Shown here one piece after another: positions 41,344 to 49,947 of a stretch of 64,000 nucleotides of DNA. The stretch is from positions 248,001-312,000 of the forward strand of contig NZ_JAUSVB010000005.1 of the NCBI RefSeq assembly GCF_030814415.1. The letters are read 5' to 3'. A program made the translations under genes and the position numbers. The DNA comes from Cellulomonas humilata. GTDB taxonomy: Bacteria > Actinomycetota > Actinomycetes > Actinomycetales > Cellulomonadaceae. Position 1 is the first letter of the stretch; every line of letters starts with the position of its first letter. The notes beneath the pieces are model-generated. The model did not search any database, had not been told where the DNA came from, and worked only from the letters and a program-made list of their open reading frames with translations.

Positions 41344-43216
41344 GCTCGCAGCCCGCCCGTCCGTCGCGCGTCGGCAACGCGCCCGCCGCCGTCGCATCGT
41401 CGCGCTCGGCACCGCCGGTGCGGTGGTCCTCGTGGCCGCCGGCGGCGGGGTCGCCCTGGCCGTCGGCGGTTCCGACGACGGCCGCTACCGCACTGCCACC
41501 GCCGAGCGGGCCGGCGTCGAGCAGGTCATCGACACGGTGGGGACCATCGCGTCGGCCAGCCGCCGGGACGCGTCGTTCTCCGTCGACGGCACGGTGGCGA
41601 CCGTGGCCGTCACCGTCGGTCAGGTGGTCGCCGCCGGTGACGTGCTGGCCACCCTCGACGCCGAGGCCCTCCAGGACGCGGTCGAGAAGGCCCAGGCCGA
41701 CCTCGCCGACGCCCAGCAGCAGCTCAGCGACGACCTCGACACGCAGACGTCGGGCTCCACGGCGTCCAGCTCGACGTCGTCCAGCTCGACCCCGTCGTCC
41801 TCCACCACCCCGTCCGCGTCACCGTCGGCGTCCACGGAGTCGGAGGCCCCCGCGGCCGACGACTCCCGCGGCGGCTCCACGGACCCTGCGGTCGAGCGTG
41901 CGTCGGACGATGTGCGCTCGGCGCAGCAGGCGCTCCTCGACCAGTACCAGCTGACCGCCGACGCCCTGGCCGCCAGCAGCGAGAGCGTGACGGCCTCGCA
42001 GGCGACGTGCGCGGCGTTCCTCGCCGTGGTCGGCGGTGACGGCGAGACGCCTGACCCCGAGCCGACGGCCACGGAGCCGCCCGCCACCGACGCGACCGAC
42101 ACGGCCGTCGCCGATGAGCCGGTCGCTGAGGAGCCCGACCTGACCGCGGTCGAGCAGGCGCTCGCCGACTGCCAGGCCGCACTGACGGGTGCCCTCGACG
42201 CCCAGACCGCCACGGACACCGAGCAGCAGGCGCTCATGACGCTCGCCGCCGCGCTGGACCAGGCGGTGCAGGAGCTGCAGAAGGCCGTCGTGGAGTCGTC
42301 GACGAACACGCCTTCCACGAACACGCCATCGACGAGCACCCCGTCGACGAGCACGCCGTCGACGAGCACGCCGTCCACGAGTACACCGTCGAGCAGCACC
42401 CCGTCGAGCAGCACGCAGACACCCACCGGCGACACTACGACGGTCACCGCGGCGACGATCGTGGCCGATCAGGCAGCGATCGACCTGGCGGAGGCGAACG
42501 TCACGCTGGCACAGAGCCGGCTCCCGTTCGCGACCCTGACCAGCCCGATCGCCGGCACGGTCGCGGCGGTCGCGCTGGCGCCGGGCGACTCGGTCACCGC
42601 GTCGTCGACCACGGCGGTCGTCACGGTCCTCGGCCCGGACGGCTACACGGTCACCACCAGCGTCCCGCTGACGTCGATCGACATCGTGTCGGTCGGCCAG
42701 ACCGCCCAGGTGACGACGCCGAGCACGGACGCGGCCCTCACCGGCACGGTCAGCAGCATCGGCGTCCTCGACACGTCGACCACCGCCGACCCCGCCTACA
42801 CGGTCGAGCTCGCGGTCGACCCGACGGAGGAGAAGCTCTACGACGGCGCCTCGGCGCAGGTGCGGATCACGGTCGCGGGCGCCGACGAGGTGCTCACGGT
42901 CCCGACGTCGGCGGTCCACGTCGACGGCACGACCGCCACGGTCCAGGTGCTCCAGGACGGCACGCCGACCGAGGTCACCGTGACCCGCGGGGCGGTCGGC
43001 ACGGAGCGCACGGAGATCACCGACGGTCTCGCGGTCGGCGACGAGGTGGTCCTGGCGGACCTCGACGAGCCGATCGAGTCCAGCACGTCGACCACCACGG
43101 GCCTCTCGGGCCTGGGCGGCGACCAGACCGAGATGATGGGGCCGCCGGAAGGGTTCGTGATGAACGGCGACATGGGCGGTCCACCGGCCGGGTTCACCCA
43201 GCGCAGCGGCGGCTGA
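41336..43216 (+). CDS. HlyD/MacA-type membrane-fusion adaptor protein 2, with Ser/Thr/Pro-rich insertions
   Basis: A 626-aa protein, much longer than usual adaptors. N-terminal helix (IVALGTAGAVVLVAAGGGVALAVG), lipoyl half (FSVDGTVATVAVTVGQVVAAG), then an enlarged hairpin region (about residues 105-390) containing two Ser/Thr/Pro-rich stretches (around 135-170 and 320-365, the second from a 15-bp tandem repeat), then the second lipoyl half (LTSPIAGTVAAVALAPGDSV) and barrel domains ending EVVLADLDEPIE. The Met/Gly/Pro-rich tail resembles that of adaptor 1. It probably works with the same ABC transporter or spans a thick envelope. Confidence 0.85.
   Translation: MPELAARPSVARRQRARRRRIVALGTAGAVVLVAAGGGVALAVGGSDDGRYRTATAERAGVEQVIDTVGTIASASRRDASFSVDGTVATVAVTVGQVVAAGDVLATLDAEALQDAVEKAQADLADAQQQLSDDLDTQTSGSTASSSTSSSSTPSSSTTPSASPSASTESEAPAADDSRGGSTDPAVERASDDVRSAQQALLDQYQLTADALAASSESVTASQATCAAFLAVVGGDGETPDPEPTATEPPATDATDTAVADEPVAEEPDLTAVEQALADCQAALTGALDAQTATDTEQQALMTLAAALDQAVQELQKAVVESSTNTPSTNTPSTSTPSTSTPSTSTPSTSTPSSSTPSSSTQTPTGDTTTVTAATIVADQAAIDLAEANVTLAQSRLPFATLTSPIAGTVAAVALAPGDSVTASSTTAVVTVLGPDGYTVTTSVPLTSIDIVSVGQTAQVTTPSTDAALTGTVSSIGVLDTSTTADPAYTVELAVDPTEEKLYDGASAQVRITVAGADEVLTVPTSAVHVDGTTATVQVLQDGTPTEVTVTRGAVGTERTEITDGLAVGDEVVLADLDEPIESSTSTTTGLSGLGGDQTEMMGPPEGFVMNGDMGGPPAGFTQRSGG
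42302..42418 (+). repeat. 15-bp in-frame tandem repeat (TNTPS/TSTPS linker)
   Basis: Seven 15-bp units (42302-42406) and a partial eighth, variants of ACGAGCACGCCGTCG, code for TNTPS-TNTPS-TSTPS-TSTPS-TSTPS-TSTPS-SSTPS-SST. Units 3-6 are nearly identical, suggesting recent expansion. The product is a mucin-like flexible linker between the alpha hairpin and second lipoyl half of adaptor 2. Confidence 0.85.
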
Positions 43217-43320
43217 CGGCCGGCGTCGGGCGCGCCCGTGTGAGCGCTCACCCCGGTGCCCGCCTCACGTCGGTAGGCTCGCGGCGTCGCCTTCCGGCGG
43301 CACGGACCGGGAGGACCACG

Positions 43321-44151
43321 ATGACCGACGAGCCCACCGGCGGCAGGCCGCAGGTCGCGGTGCTGGGCGGCGGTGTGATGGGAGAGACGCTGCTCAGCGC
43401 GCTGCTGACCGCGGGCTGGGCGCCGGAGCAGGTGGAGGTCACCGAGCGGTACGTCCCGCGGGCCGACGAGCTCGCCGGACGGTACGGCGTCCGGACCGGG
43501 GCCTCGAACGCCGAGGCGGCCGCCCGCGCCGACGTCGTGCTCCTGGCGGTCAAGCCGAACATCGTCGCGTCCGTGCTCGACGAGGTGTCGCAGGCCCTGC
43601 GCGGTGGCGAGCTCGTCGTCAGCGTCGCCGCCGGGCTGCCGATCTCCAGCTACGAGAAGCGCCTTCCCACCGGGCAGCCGGTCGTCCGCGTCATGCCGAA
43701 CACGCCGGCCGTCGTCGGCAAGGGTGCCAGCGCGATCGCACCCGGCACCCACGCGACCGAGGGGCACCTGGTGCTCGTCGAGACCATGCTCGCCGCCACG
43801 GGGCTCGTGGTCCGGGTGGAGGAGAAGGACCTGGACGCGGTCACCGCGATCTCCGGGTCCGGGCCGGCTTACGCGTTCTACCTCATCGACGCGATGGCCG
43901 AGGCGGGCGTCCTGCTCGGTCTCAGCCGGGACCTCGCGACGAAGCTCGCCGTCGCCACCGTCGAGGGATCCGCAGCGCTCGCCGCCCAGTCGGGGGACCA
44001 CCCAGCGGTCCTGCGCGAACGGGTGTCGTCCCCGGGCGGCACCACCGTCGCTGCGGTCCAGGTGCTCGACGCCCACGGCGTCCGCGCCGGGGTCGTCGCT
44101 GCCGCTGAGGCGGCCCGGAACCGCTCGCGCGAGCTCGGCCAGCAGTACTGA
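43321..44151 (+). CDS. proC: Pyrroline-5-carboxylate reductase
   Basis: A 276-aa enzyme for the last step of proline synthesis (P5C + NAD(P)H to L-proline), cytoplasmic. The N-terminal Rossmann motif is VAVLGGGVMGETLLSAL; VVRVMPNTPAVVGKGASAIAP and the C-terminal AISGSGPAYAFYLIDAMAEAGV and RERVSSPGGTT are P5CR signatures. GGGAGGACC precedes the ATG. The stop shares an A with the LacI gene start (TGATG), an unusual partner that may simply be chance packing. Confidence 0.95.
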   Translation: MTDEPTGGRPQVAVLGGGVMGETLLSALLTAGWAPEQVEVTERYVPRADELAGRYGVRTGASNAEAAARADVVLLAVKPNIVASVLDEVSQALRGGELVVSVAAGLPISSYEKRLPTGQPVVRVMPNTPAVVGKGASAIAPGTHATEGHLVLVETMLAATGLVVRVEEKDLDAVTAISGSGPAYAFYLIDAMAEAGVLLGLSRDLATKLAVATVEGSAALAAQSGDHPAVLRERVSSPGGTTVAAVQVLDAHGVRAGVVAAAEAARNRSRELGQQY

Positions 44152-45158
44152 TGAACAGTGCCGCGCGTCCCCCCGCCATGAGTGACGTCGCCGCGCTCGC
44201 GGGCGTCTCCCACCAGACCGTCTCCCGCGTGCTCAACGACCACCCGAGCGTCCGCCCCGAGACCCGCGAGCGCGTCGCCGAGGCCATCGCCCAGCTGGGC
44301 TACCGCCGCAACAGCGCGGCCCGCACCCTGGTCACCCGCCGGTCCGGCACCCTCGGCGTCGTCACCCCCGCGACCGCGCTGTACGGCCCGACGAGCACCC
44401 TGGTCGGGCTCGAGGAGGCGGCGCGCGTGGTCGGCTGGTTCGTGTCCGTGGCGACCATCCGGCAGTTCGACGGCGACAGCATGCACACCGCGCTCGAGCA
44501 CTTCCTCGGTCAGGGCGTCGACGGCATCGCGATCATCGCGCCGACCACGGAGGTCGCCCAGGCCATCGCCGCCATCGCCTCACCGGTCCCGGTGGTGCTC
44601 ATCTCGTCGGCGTCCGACGTGCCGCCCGTCCCGCACCTGCACGCCGTCGGCGTCGACCAGCGGCACGGCGCCCGGCTGGCCACCCAGCACCTGCTCGACC
44701 AGGGCTTCACCGAGGTGGTGCACGTCGCCGGACCGCAGGACTGGTTCGACGCCCAGGACCGGCTCGCCGGCTGGCGCGAGGTCTCCGGCCCCGGTGCCCC
44801 CGAGCACATCGAGGCGGGCTGGGACGCGGCCGACGGCTACGAGCTGGGGCTGCGCATGGTCCGCGAGGGCGTGCCGAAGGCGATCTTCGCGGCGAACGAC
44901 CAGCTGGCGCTCGGCCTCCTGCACGCGTTCTGGGAGAAGGGTGTGCGGGTGCCGAACGACGTGGCGATCGTGGGGTTCGACGACGAGGTCGGCGCCGCCC
45001 ACTACACGCCGCCGCTGACCACGGTCCGGCAGGACTTCGGGGCGCTCGGGCGGCTCGCAGTCGACTCCCTGCAGGCCGCGTTCGCCGGTGAGGACGTCGC
45101 GCGCCAGCAGATCCCGGCCGAGCTGGTGGTCCGCGCCAGCTCGGTGCGTCGCCCCTAG
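44151..45158 (+). CDS. LacI-family transcriptional regulator, candidate arabinose repressor
   Basis: A 335-aa regulator. The HTH is near residues 10-30 (MSDVAALAGVSHQTVSRVLN) and hinge helix near 50-62 (YRRNSAARTLVTRRS); the sensor domain runs from LGVVTPATALYGPTS to FDDEVGAAHYTPPLTTVRQD. ATG at 44151 overlaps the proC stop; an internal ATG at 44178 directly before SDVAALAG is possible. It is the only LacI-type protein in the window with a normal LacI HTH, and palindromes of LacI type lie before the ara operon (47572) and the furanose importer (56425), so it is the best local candidate for that repressor; this is inference. Confidence 0.9.
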   Translation: MNSAARPPAMSDVAALAGVSHQTVSRVLNDHPSVRPETRERVAEAIAQLGYRRNSAARTLVTRRSGTLGVVTPATALYGPTSTLVGLEEAARVVGWFVSVATIRQFDGDSMHTALEHFLGQGVDGIAIIAPTTEVAQAIAAIASPVPVVLISSASDVPPVPHLHAVGVDQRHGARLATQHLLDQGFTEVVHVAGPQDWFDAQDRLAGWREVSGPGAPEHIEAGWDAADGYELGLRMVREGVPKAIFAANDQLALGLLHAFWEKGVRVPNDVAIVGFDDEVGAAHYTPPLTTVRQDFGALGRLAVDSLQAAFAGEDVARQQIPAELVVRASSVRRP

Positions 45159-45739
45159 GCCCGCGCCGGCTCCTGCCAGCGGCGGCCGATCGCGCGGAGC
45201 ATCCGCGGGTACACGATCGTCCGTCGCAGGGGCGCGATGAGGGCCATGTACAGGCGTCCGCCCCAGCCGTTCGGTCGGACCAGCGCCGACATCTGCGCCC
45301 GGTACACGCCGGCCTCGTCGGGCACCCACCCGATGTGCATGAGCGCGTGCACGGTCCCGTTGGCCAGCTCGGCGACCCACTCGTCGTGCGTCTGGAACAC
45401 CGACGTGAACGGCAGGGAGGCCACGTCGGGTCCGCGCGGTCCGTCGGCGAGGTCGCTCGGCAGCCGCTCGCGCAACGAGTGCACGCGGTCGCCGACGCCC
45501 TTTCCGGGTGCGTCCCAGCCGAACAGCTCGCCGAGCTTCCAGCGCGCCGCGAAGAGGAAGCCGACGATCCCGCCGCGGACCGCCGACCCGTCCCCGCCGG
45601 CGAACGCGTGCACGAGGCGGTCGAGGTCGTCCGGGCCGCCGGGCGTCGGGAGCTCCCAGACGTCCTCGAGCGCGAAGTCCGGTGCGACGTCGTGGACCCG
45701 CCACGGCCGGGAGGTGAACTCCGTGTCTGCGAGCCTCAT
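45155..45739 (-). CDS. DUF2867 domain-containing protein
   Basis: A 194-aa protein matching DUF2867 (VWELPTPGGPDDLDRLVHAF, GFLFAARWKLGELFGWD, LYMALIAPLRRTIVYPRMLRAIG, typical of the family). These proteins have a SRPBCC-like beta-rich fold and unknown role. The stop codons of this gene and the convergent LacI gene overlap within CTAG. It is divergent from a membrane protein/HTH regulator pair, with a 17-bp palindrome in the gap. Confidence 0.83.
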   Translation of the reverse strand: MRLADTEFTSRPWRVHDVAPDFALEDVWELPTPGGPDDLDRLVHAFAGGDGSAVRGGIVGFLFAARWKLGELFGWDAPGKGVGDRVHSLRERLPSDLADGPRGPDVASLPFTSVFQTHDEWVAELANGTVHALMHIGWVPDEAGVYRAQMSALVRPNGWGGRLYMALIAPLRRTIVYPRMLRAIGRRWQEPARA

Positions 45740-45830
45740 GGCGCTGCCCCTCGTCGTCGGTCCGGTGCTCTCGACCGTAGCCAGACACCCCTGAGAGCGC
45801 CCTGAGCCCTCAGCCTCCCCACAGCCGCGC

Positions 45831-45859
45831 ATGACCTCGGAGGTCATCGACACGATGAC
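45831..45859. promoter_or_regulatory. Candidate operator palindrome with extra half-site
   Basis: ATGACCTC-G-GAGGTCAT (45831-45847) is a perfect 8+1+8 palindrome; a further half-site ATGACCT begins at 45854. It lies in the 174-bp gap between the DUF2867 gene and the membrane protein/HTH regulator pair, 67 bp before the latter. Confidence 0.55.
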
Positions 45860-45913
45860 CTGCCGGACGCGACGGTTCTGGTGCCACGACCGCCACCAGC
45901 TCGGAGGAGCACC

Positions 45914-46333
45914 ATGACCACGTCCCCAGCCCTGACCGCCGCACCGACGAGCGAGCGGACCCTGCGCCGCGTCCTGGCCGCGGATGCGCTCGTCGGCCTC
46001 GTCGCCGCCATCGCGCTGCTCGCCGCGACCGAGCTCTACGCGCGGCTCACGGGCCTCCCCACCCCGGTGCTCCGCGGGGTCGGGCTGGCGCTCGTCGGCT
46101 ACGTCGTCGCCCTGGCGTGGGCGAGCCGCGCGCGTCCGCTGCCCCGGCGAGCGGTCGGCGCGCTCGTCGTCGCCAACTGGGCCTGGGTGGCGGCCAGCGC
46201 CGTCCTGCTCGCGATGCTCCCGGCGACACCGTTCGGGGTGGTCTACGTGATCGGGCAGGCGGTGGTTGTCGCCGGGTTCGCCGTCGCGGAGGCACGCGGG
46301 CTCGCCCGGCTGCCAGACTCGTCGGCACCATGA
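45914..46333 (+). CDS. Small integral membrane protein
   Basis: A 139-aa protein with four hydrophobic segments (LRRVLAADALVGLVAAIALLA, GVGLALVGYVVALAWASR, VGALVVANWAWVAASAVLLAML, VVYVIGQAVVVAGFAVAEARG). The pattern resembles small DUF-type membrane proteins found upstream of MmyB-like regulators; no family is assigned. GGAGGAGC precedes the ATG. It overlaps the regulator gene by ATGA, so it is probably part of its regulatory output or sensing. Confidence 0.75.
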   Translation: MTTSPALTAAPTSERTLRRVLAADALVGLVAAIALLAATELYARLTGLPTPVLRGVGLALVGYVVALAWASRARPLPRRAVGALVVANWAWVAASAVLLAMLPATPFGVVYVIGQAVVVAGFAVAEARGLARLPDSSAP

Positions 46334-47151
46334 CACAGGGATCGGGTGCGCTGCTGCGGCAGTGGCGGGTGCGGCGGCGGCTGAGCCAGCTCGAGCTGTC
46401 GTCGCAGACGGGGGTCTCGACGCGGCACCTGAGCTTCGTCGAGACGGGTCGGTCCAGCCCGAGCCGCGACCTGGTGCTCCGGCTGAGCGCGCACCTCGAC
46501 GTGCCGCTGCGGGAACGGAACCACCTGCTCATCGCCGCCGGGTTCGCGCCCGAGTACCGCGGCACCCCGCTGGACGACCCGTCGATGGCCGCCGTCCGTG
46601 CCGCCCTGCGCGTGGTGCTCGACGGGCACGGCCCCAACCCGGCGCTCGTCGTCGACCGCTCCTGGAACCTGGTGGAGGCCAACGCCGCGGTCGCCGTGCT
46701 GCTCGGCGACGTGGATCCGGCCCTGCTCGAACCGCCGGTGAACGTGCTGCGGGTCGCGATGCACCCCCGCGGCATGGCACCCCACATCGCGAACCTGGCC
46801 GAGTGGCGGGCGCACGCGCTCGACCGCGTCCGGAGGCAGGTCGCGGCGACGGGGGACCGCGGGCTCGCCCAGCTGCTCGAGGAGCTCAGCGCGTATCCCG
46901 GCGGCGAGGCCGTGTCCGGTGCCACCGACGGGGTGGCCATCCCGATGGGGCTCACGGTCGGCGGGGAGTCGCTCACCTTCCTCACGACGGTGGCGACGTT
47001 CGGCACGCCCCTCGACATCACCGTGGCCGAGCTCGTGATCGAGTCGTTCTACCCGGCGGACGCCGAGACCGCGCGAGCGCTCACCCGGCTCGCGGCGTCG
47101 GTGGACCCCACGCTGGTCGAGGCGGTGCTGAGCCGCACTCGCGAGTCCTAG
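46330..47151 (+). CDS. XRE-type regulator with MmyB-like ligand-binding domain
   Basis: A 273-aa regulator. An XRE HTH at about residues 8-62 (LLRQWRVRRRLSQLELSSQTGVSTRHLSFVETGRSSPSRD in parts) is followed by a MmyB/MltR-like domain (LVVDRSWNLVEANAAVAVLLG, NVLRVAMHPRGMAPHIANLAEW, FLTTVATFGTPLDITVAELVIE). In this family the C-terminal domain has a PAS-like fold and binds fatty-acid-like ligands. It is co-translated with the upstream membrane protein and probably autoregulates through the palindrome at 45831. Confidence 0.92.
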   Translation: MTQGSGALLRQWRVRRRLSQLELSSQTGVSTRHLSFVETGRSSPSRDLVLRLSAHLDVPLRERNHLLIAAGFAPEYRGTPLDDPSMAAVRAALRVVLDGHGPNPALVVDRSWNLVEANAAVAVLLGDVDPALLEPPVNVLRVAMHPRGMAPHIANLAEWRAHALDRVRRQVAATGDRGLAQLLEELSAYPGGEAVSGATDGVAIPMGLTVGGESLTFLTTVATFGTPLDITVAELVIESFYPADAETARALTRLAASVDPTLVEAVLSRTRES

Positions 47152-47185
47152 GCTCGGGGCACTGCCGACGCCCTCTGGAGGTCCG

Positions 47186-47524
47186 ATGATCGACATCGCC
47201 GAGCTCGCCGACCAGCACCTCGACGCTGCCCGGACGGACCCGCACGGCCGGTCGGCGGGGGTCGTGGCGCACGACGGCGAGCTGCGTCAGACGGTGATCG
47301 CCCTGACCGCCGGGTCGAGCCTCGGGGAGCACAACTCGCCGAACGCGGCGACGCTCCAGGTCTGGCGTGGTCGCGTGCGCGTCGAGTCGCCGGCCGGTGA
47401 TGTCGAGGCCAGCGCGGGGCACCTGTGGGTGCTCACGCACGAGCGGCACTCGGTGCACGCGGTCGAGGACTCGGTCTTCCTGCTCACGACGCTCACCGGG
47501 GTGGGCCGGTCCTCGCACGGGTGA
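47186..47524 (+). CDS. Cupin-domain protein
   Basis: A 112-aa single-cupin protein. The first cupin motif is LTAGSSLGEHNSPNAATLQVWRG, with only one His and no Glu, and the second VEASAGHLWVLTHERHSVHAVED. The reduced metal ligands suggest weak or no metal binding. CTGGAGG precedes the ATG. Small cupins of this type are usually linked to LPS-like or redox housekeeping roles, but no function can be assigned. It ends 48 bp before the ara operator. Confidence 0.83.
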   Translation: MIDIAELADQHLDAARTDPHGRSAGVVAHDGELRQTVIALTAGSSLGEHNSPNAATLQVWRGRVRVESPAGDVEASAGHLWVLTHERHSVHAVEDSVFLLTTLTGVGRSSHG

Positions 47525-47571
47525 TCGAGGCCCGGGCGGTACCGCCGCCCGCGAAGTGGACCGCGGACCCG

Positions 47572-47587
47572 ATGTTAGCGCTAACAT
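47572..47587. promoter_or_regulatory. Perfect 16-bp LacI-type operator before araBDA
   Basis: ATGTTAGCGCTAACAT is a perfect palindrome, 57 bp before the araB start. A copy with one mismatch, ATGTGAGCGCTAACAT, lies before the furanose importer (56425-56440). The central CG step in AGCGCT is usual for LacI-family sites, and similar sequences are, from memory, bound by the LacI-type AraR of corynebacteria. Confidence 0.85.
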
Positions 47588-47644
47588 GTGTCTCGGCCGC
47601 CGGCGTCCGCCGCGGTCTGTGACGTACGGAGCGGAGTCCGCGTG

Positions 47645-49225
47645 ATGACGGTCGATCCCCACGGTGCCGACCCCCGGGAGGCCATCGCCGCCGGTCGGAC
47701 GGCGATCGGCATCGAGCTGGGCTCCACCCGGATCAAGGCCGTCCTGATCGGCCCGGACCACGCCCCGCTGGCCAGCGGCAGCCACGACTGGGAGAACCAG
47801 TTCGTGGACCGCGTCTGGACGTACTCGCTGGACGCCGTCTGGTCCGGCCTGCAGGAGGCCGTCGCCGCGCTGCTGGCCGACGCCGAGGCGCAGCACGGCG
47901 TGCGGCCGACCACTGTCGGTGCCATCGGGATCTCCGCGATGATGCACGGCTACCTCGCGTTCGACGACGCCGACGAGCTGCTCGTGCCGTTCCGTACCTG
48001 GCGCAACACCACCACCGGCGCGGCCGCGGCGGAGCTCACGGGGCTGTTCGGCCACAACATCCCGCTGCGCTGGTCGATCGCCCACCTGCGCCAGGCCGAG
48101 CTCGACGCGGAGCTGCACGTTCCCGACATCGCGTTCGTCACCACGCTCGCCGGGTACGTGCACTGGAAGCTGACCGGTCGCAAGGTGCTGGGCATCGGCG
48201 ACGCGTCGGGCATGTTCCCGATCGACACCGCGGTGAACGCCTATGACGAGCGGATGCTCGCCGCGTATCCCGGTGCCGACGTGGCCACGCTGCTCCCCGA
48301 GATCCTGCTTGCCGGCCAGGACGCCGGCAGCCTGACCGAGGCCGGCGCAGCACTGCTCGACCCCACGGGCACGCTCCAGGCCGGGATCCCGCTCTGCCCG
48401 CCCGAAGGCGACGCCGGCACGGGGATGGTCGCGACGAACGCCGTCGCACCGCGCACGGGCAACGTCAGCGTCGGCACCAGCATCTTCGCGATGGTGGTGC
48501 TGGAGAAGGCACTGAGCAGCGTGCACCACGAGCTCGACCTCGTCACCACGCCGTCCGGCGACCTCGTCGCGATGGTGCACTGCAACAACGGCGCCAGCGA
48601 GCTCGGGGCGTGGGCCGAGGTCTTCGGCCAGTTCGCCGCGGCGCTCGGTGCCTCGGCCAGCGCCGACGACGTCTTCGGGGTGCTGCTGCGCGAGGCCCTG
48701 CGTGGGGACGCCGACGGCGGCGGCCTGCTGGCCTACAACTACCTGTCGGGCGAGCCGATCACGGGGCTCGACGAGGGACGCCCGCTCGTCGTGCGGACCC
48801 CGGACAGCCGGCTGACGCTCGCCAACTTCATGCGCACCCAGGTCTACAGCGCGTTCGGCACCCTGAGCCTCGGCATGCGGGTCCTGCGCGGCGAGGGCGT
48901 CGAGCTCGACGCGATGTTCGCGCACGGCGGCCTGTTCCGGACCGAGGGGGTGGCGCAGCGGCTGCTAGCGGCGGCCGTCGGTGCGCCCGTCACCGTGGGC
49001 AGCACCGCGGGCGAGGGTGGCGCCTGGGGCATCGCGGTGCTCGCCGCGTACCTCGGTGCGGCGCCGGAGCAGGACCTGGCCGGCTACCTGGAGGAGCGCG
49101 TGTTCGGCGGTGCCGTCGCGACGACGGTGGAACCGGACGCCGACGACGTCCGCGGCTTCGACGCCTACCTCGAGCGCTACAGCGCCGGGCTGGCGATCGA
49201 GAAGGCCGCGGTGGAGGCACTGTGA
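47645..49225 (+). CDS. araB: FGGY-family carbohydrate kinase, predicted L-ribulokinase
   Basis: A 526-aa kinase. N-terminal [17 protein letters not shown] is the FGGY phosphate-1 motif; [28 protein letters not shown] and [20 protein letters not shown] (adenosine motif) follow. Length and motifs suit the actinobacterial kinase found with araD and araA, less close to E. coli AraB; xylulokinase activity cannot be excluded from sequence alone. It should phosphorylate L-ribulose made by AraA. ATG 47645 has GGAG 8 bases upstream; GTG at 47642 is alternative. It starts the araBDA operon just after the perfect operator. Confidence 0.87.
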   Translation: MTVDPHGADPREAIAAGRTAIGIELGSTRIKAVLIGPDHAPLASGSHDWENQFVDRVWTYSLDAVWSGLQEAVAALLADAEAQHGVRPTTVGAIGISAMMHGYLAFDDADELLVPFRTWRNTTTGAAAAELTGLFGHNIPLRWSIAHLRQAELDAELHVPDIAFVTTLAGYVHWKLTGRKVLGIGDASGMFPIDTAVNAYDERMLAAYPGADVATLLPEILLAGQDAGSLTEAGAALLDPTGTLQAGIPLCPPEGDAGTGMVATNAVAPRTGNVSVGTSIFAMVVLEKALSSVHHELDLVTTPSGDLVAMVHCNNGASELGAWAEVFGQFAAALGASASADDVFGVLLREALRGDADGGGLLAYNYLSGEPITGLDEGRPLVVRTPDSRLTLANFMRTQVYSAFGTLSLGMRVLRGEGVELDAMFAHGGLFRTEGVAQRLLAAAVGAPVTVGSTAGEGGAWGIAVLAAYLGAAPEQDLAGYLEERVFGGAVATTVEPDADDVRGFDAYLERYSAGLAIEKAAVEAL

Positions 49226-49947
49226 GCACCTACCCGCAGACCGTGCTCGACGAGATCGAGCGCACGCGCGCCGTCGTCGCGACCCTGCACGCCGAGCTCC
49301 CGCGCTGGGGCCTCGTCGTGTGGACCGCCGGCAACGTGTCGCAGCGCATCGTTGTCGGATCGGAGCCCGGACCCGACGACCTGCTCGTCATCAAGCCCTC
49401 CGGCGTCACCTACGACGAGCTCACGCCCGAGGCGATGGTCGTCTGCGACCTCGACGGCACCCTCGTCGAGGGCACCCGTGCACCGTCGAGCGACACCGCC
49501 GCGCACGCGTACGTCTACAAGAACCTGCCGCACATCGGCGGCGTCGTGCACACGCACTCGACCTACGCGACGGCCTGGGCTGCACGCGGCGAGCCGGTGC
49601 CGTGCGTGCTGACGATGATGGCCGACGAGTTCGGCGGCGACGTGCCCATCGGCCCGTTCGCGCTCATCGGTGACGACTCGATCGGCCGCGGCATCGTCGA
49701 GACCCTGCGGGACTCCCGTAGTCCTGCGGTCCTCATGCGCAACCACGGCCCGTTCACCATCGGCAAGGACGCCAAGGCCGCCGTGAAGGCCGCCGTCATG
49801 GTCGAGGAGGTCGCGCGCACGGTGCACATCGCCCGTCAGCTGGGCGACACCGTCCCCATCGCGCAGTCCGACATCGACTCCCTGTACGCCCGCTACCAGC
49901 ACGTCTACGGCCAGCAGCCCACGAACACCCCGGAGAGCGACTCATGA
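49222..49947 (+). CDS. araD: L-ribulose-5-phosphate 4-epimerase
   Basis: A 241-aa class II aldolase/epimerase. [31 protein letters not shown], and the zinc site [13 protein letters not shown] plus [11 protein letters not shown] are the AraD/FucA signatures. It converts L-ribulose 5-phosphate to D-xylulose 5-phosphate, feeding the pentose-phosphate pathway. GTG start in a GTGA overlap with araB; the stop overlaps araA (ATGA). Confidence 0.94.
   Translation: MSTYPQTVLDEIERTRAVVATLHAELPRWGLVVWTAGNVSQRIVVGSEPGPDDLLVIKPSGVTYDELTPEAMVVCDLDGTLVEGTRAPSSDTAAHAYVYKNLPHIGGVVHTHSTYATAWAARGEPVPCVLTMMADEFGGDVPIGPFALIGDDSIGRGIVETLRDSRSPAVLMRNHGPFTIGKDAKAAVKAAVMVEEVARTVHIARQLGDTVPIAQSDIDSLYARYQHVYGQQPTNTPESDS

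Noticed and set aside
42302..42418. Possible CRISPR array because of regular repeats
   Set aside because: The 15-bp units are contiguous, without spacers, and in frame with a coding gene.
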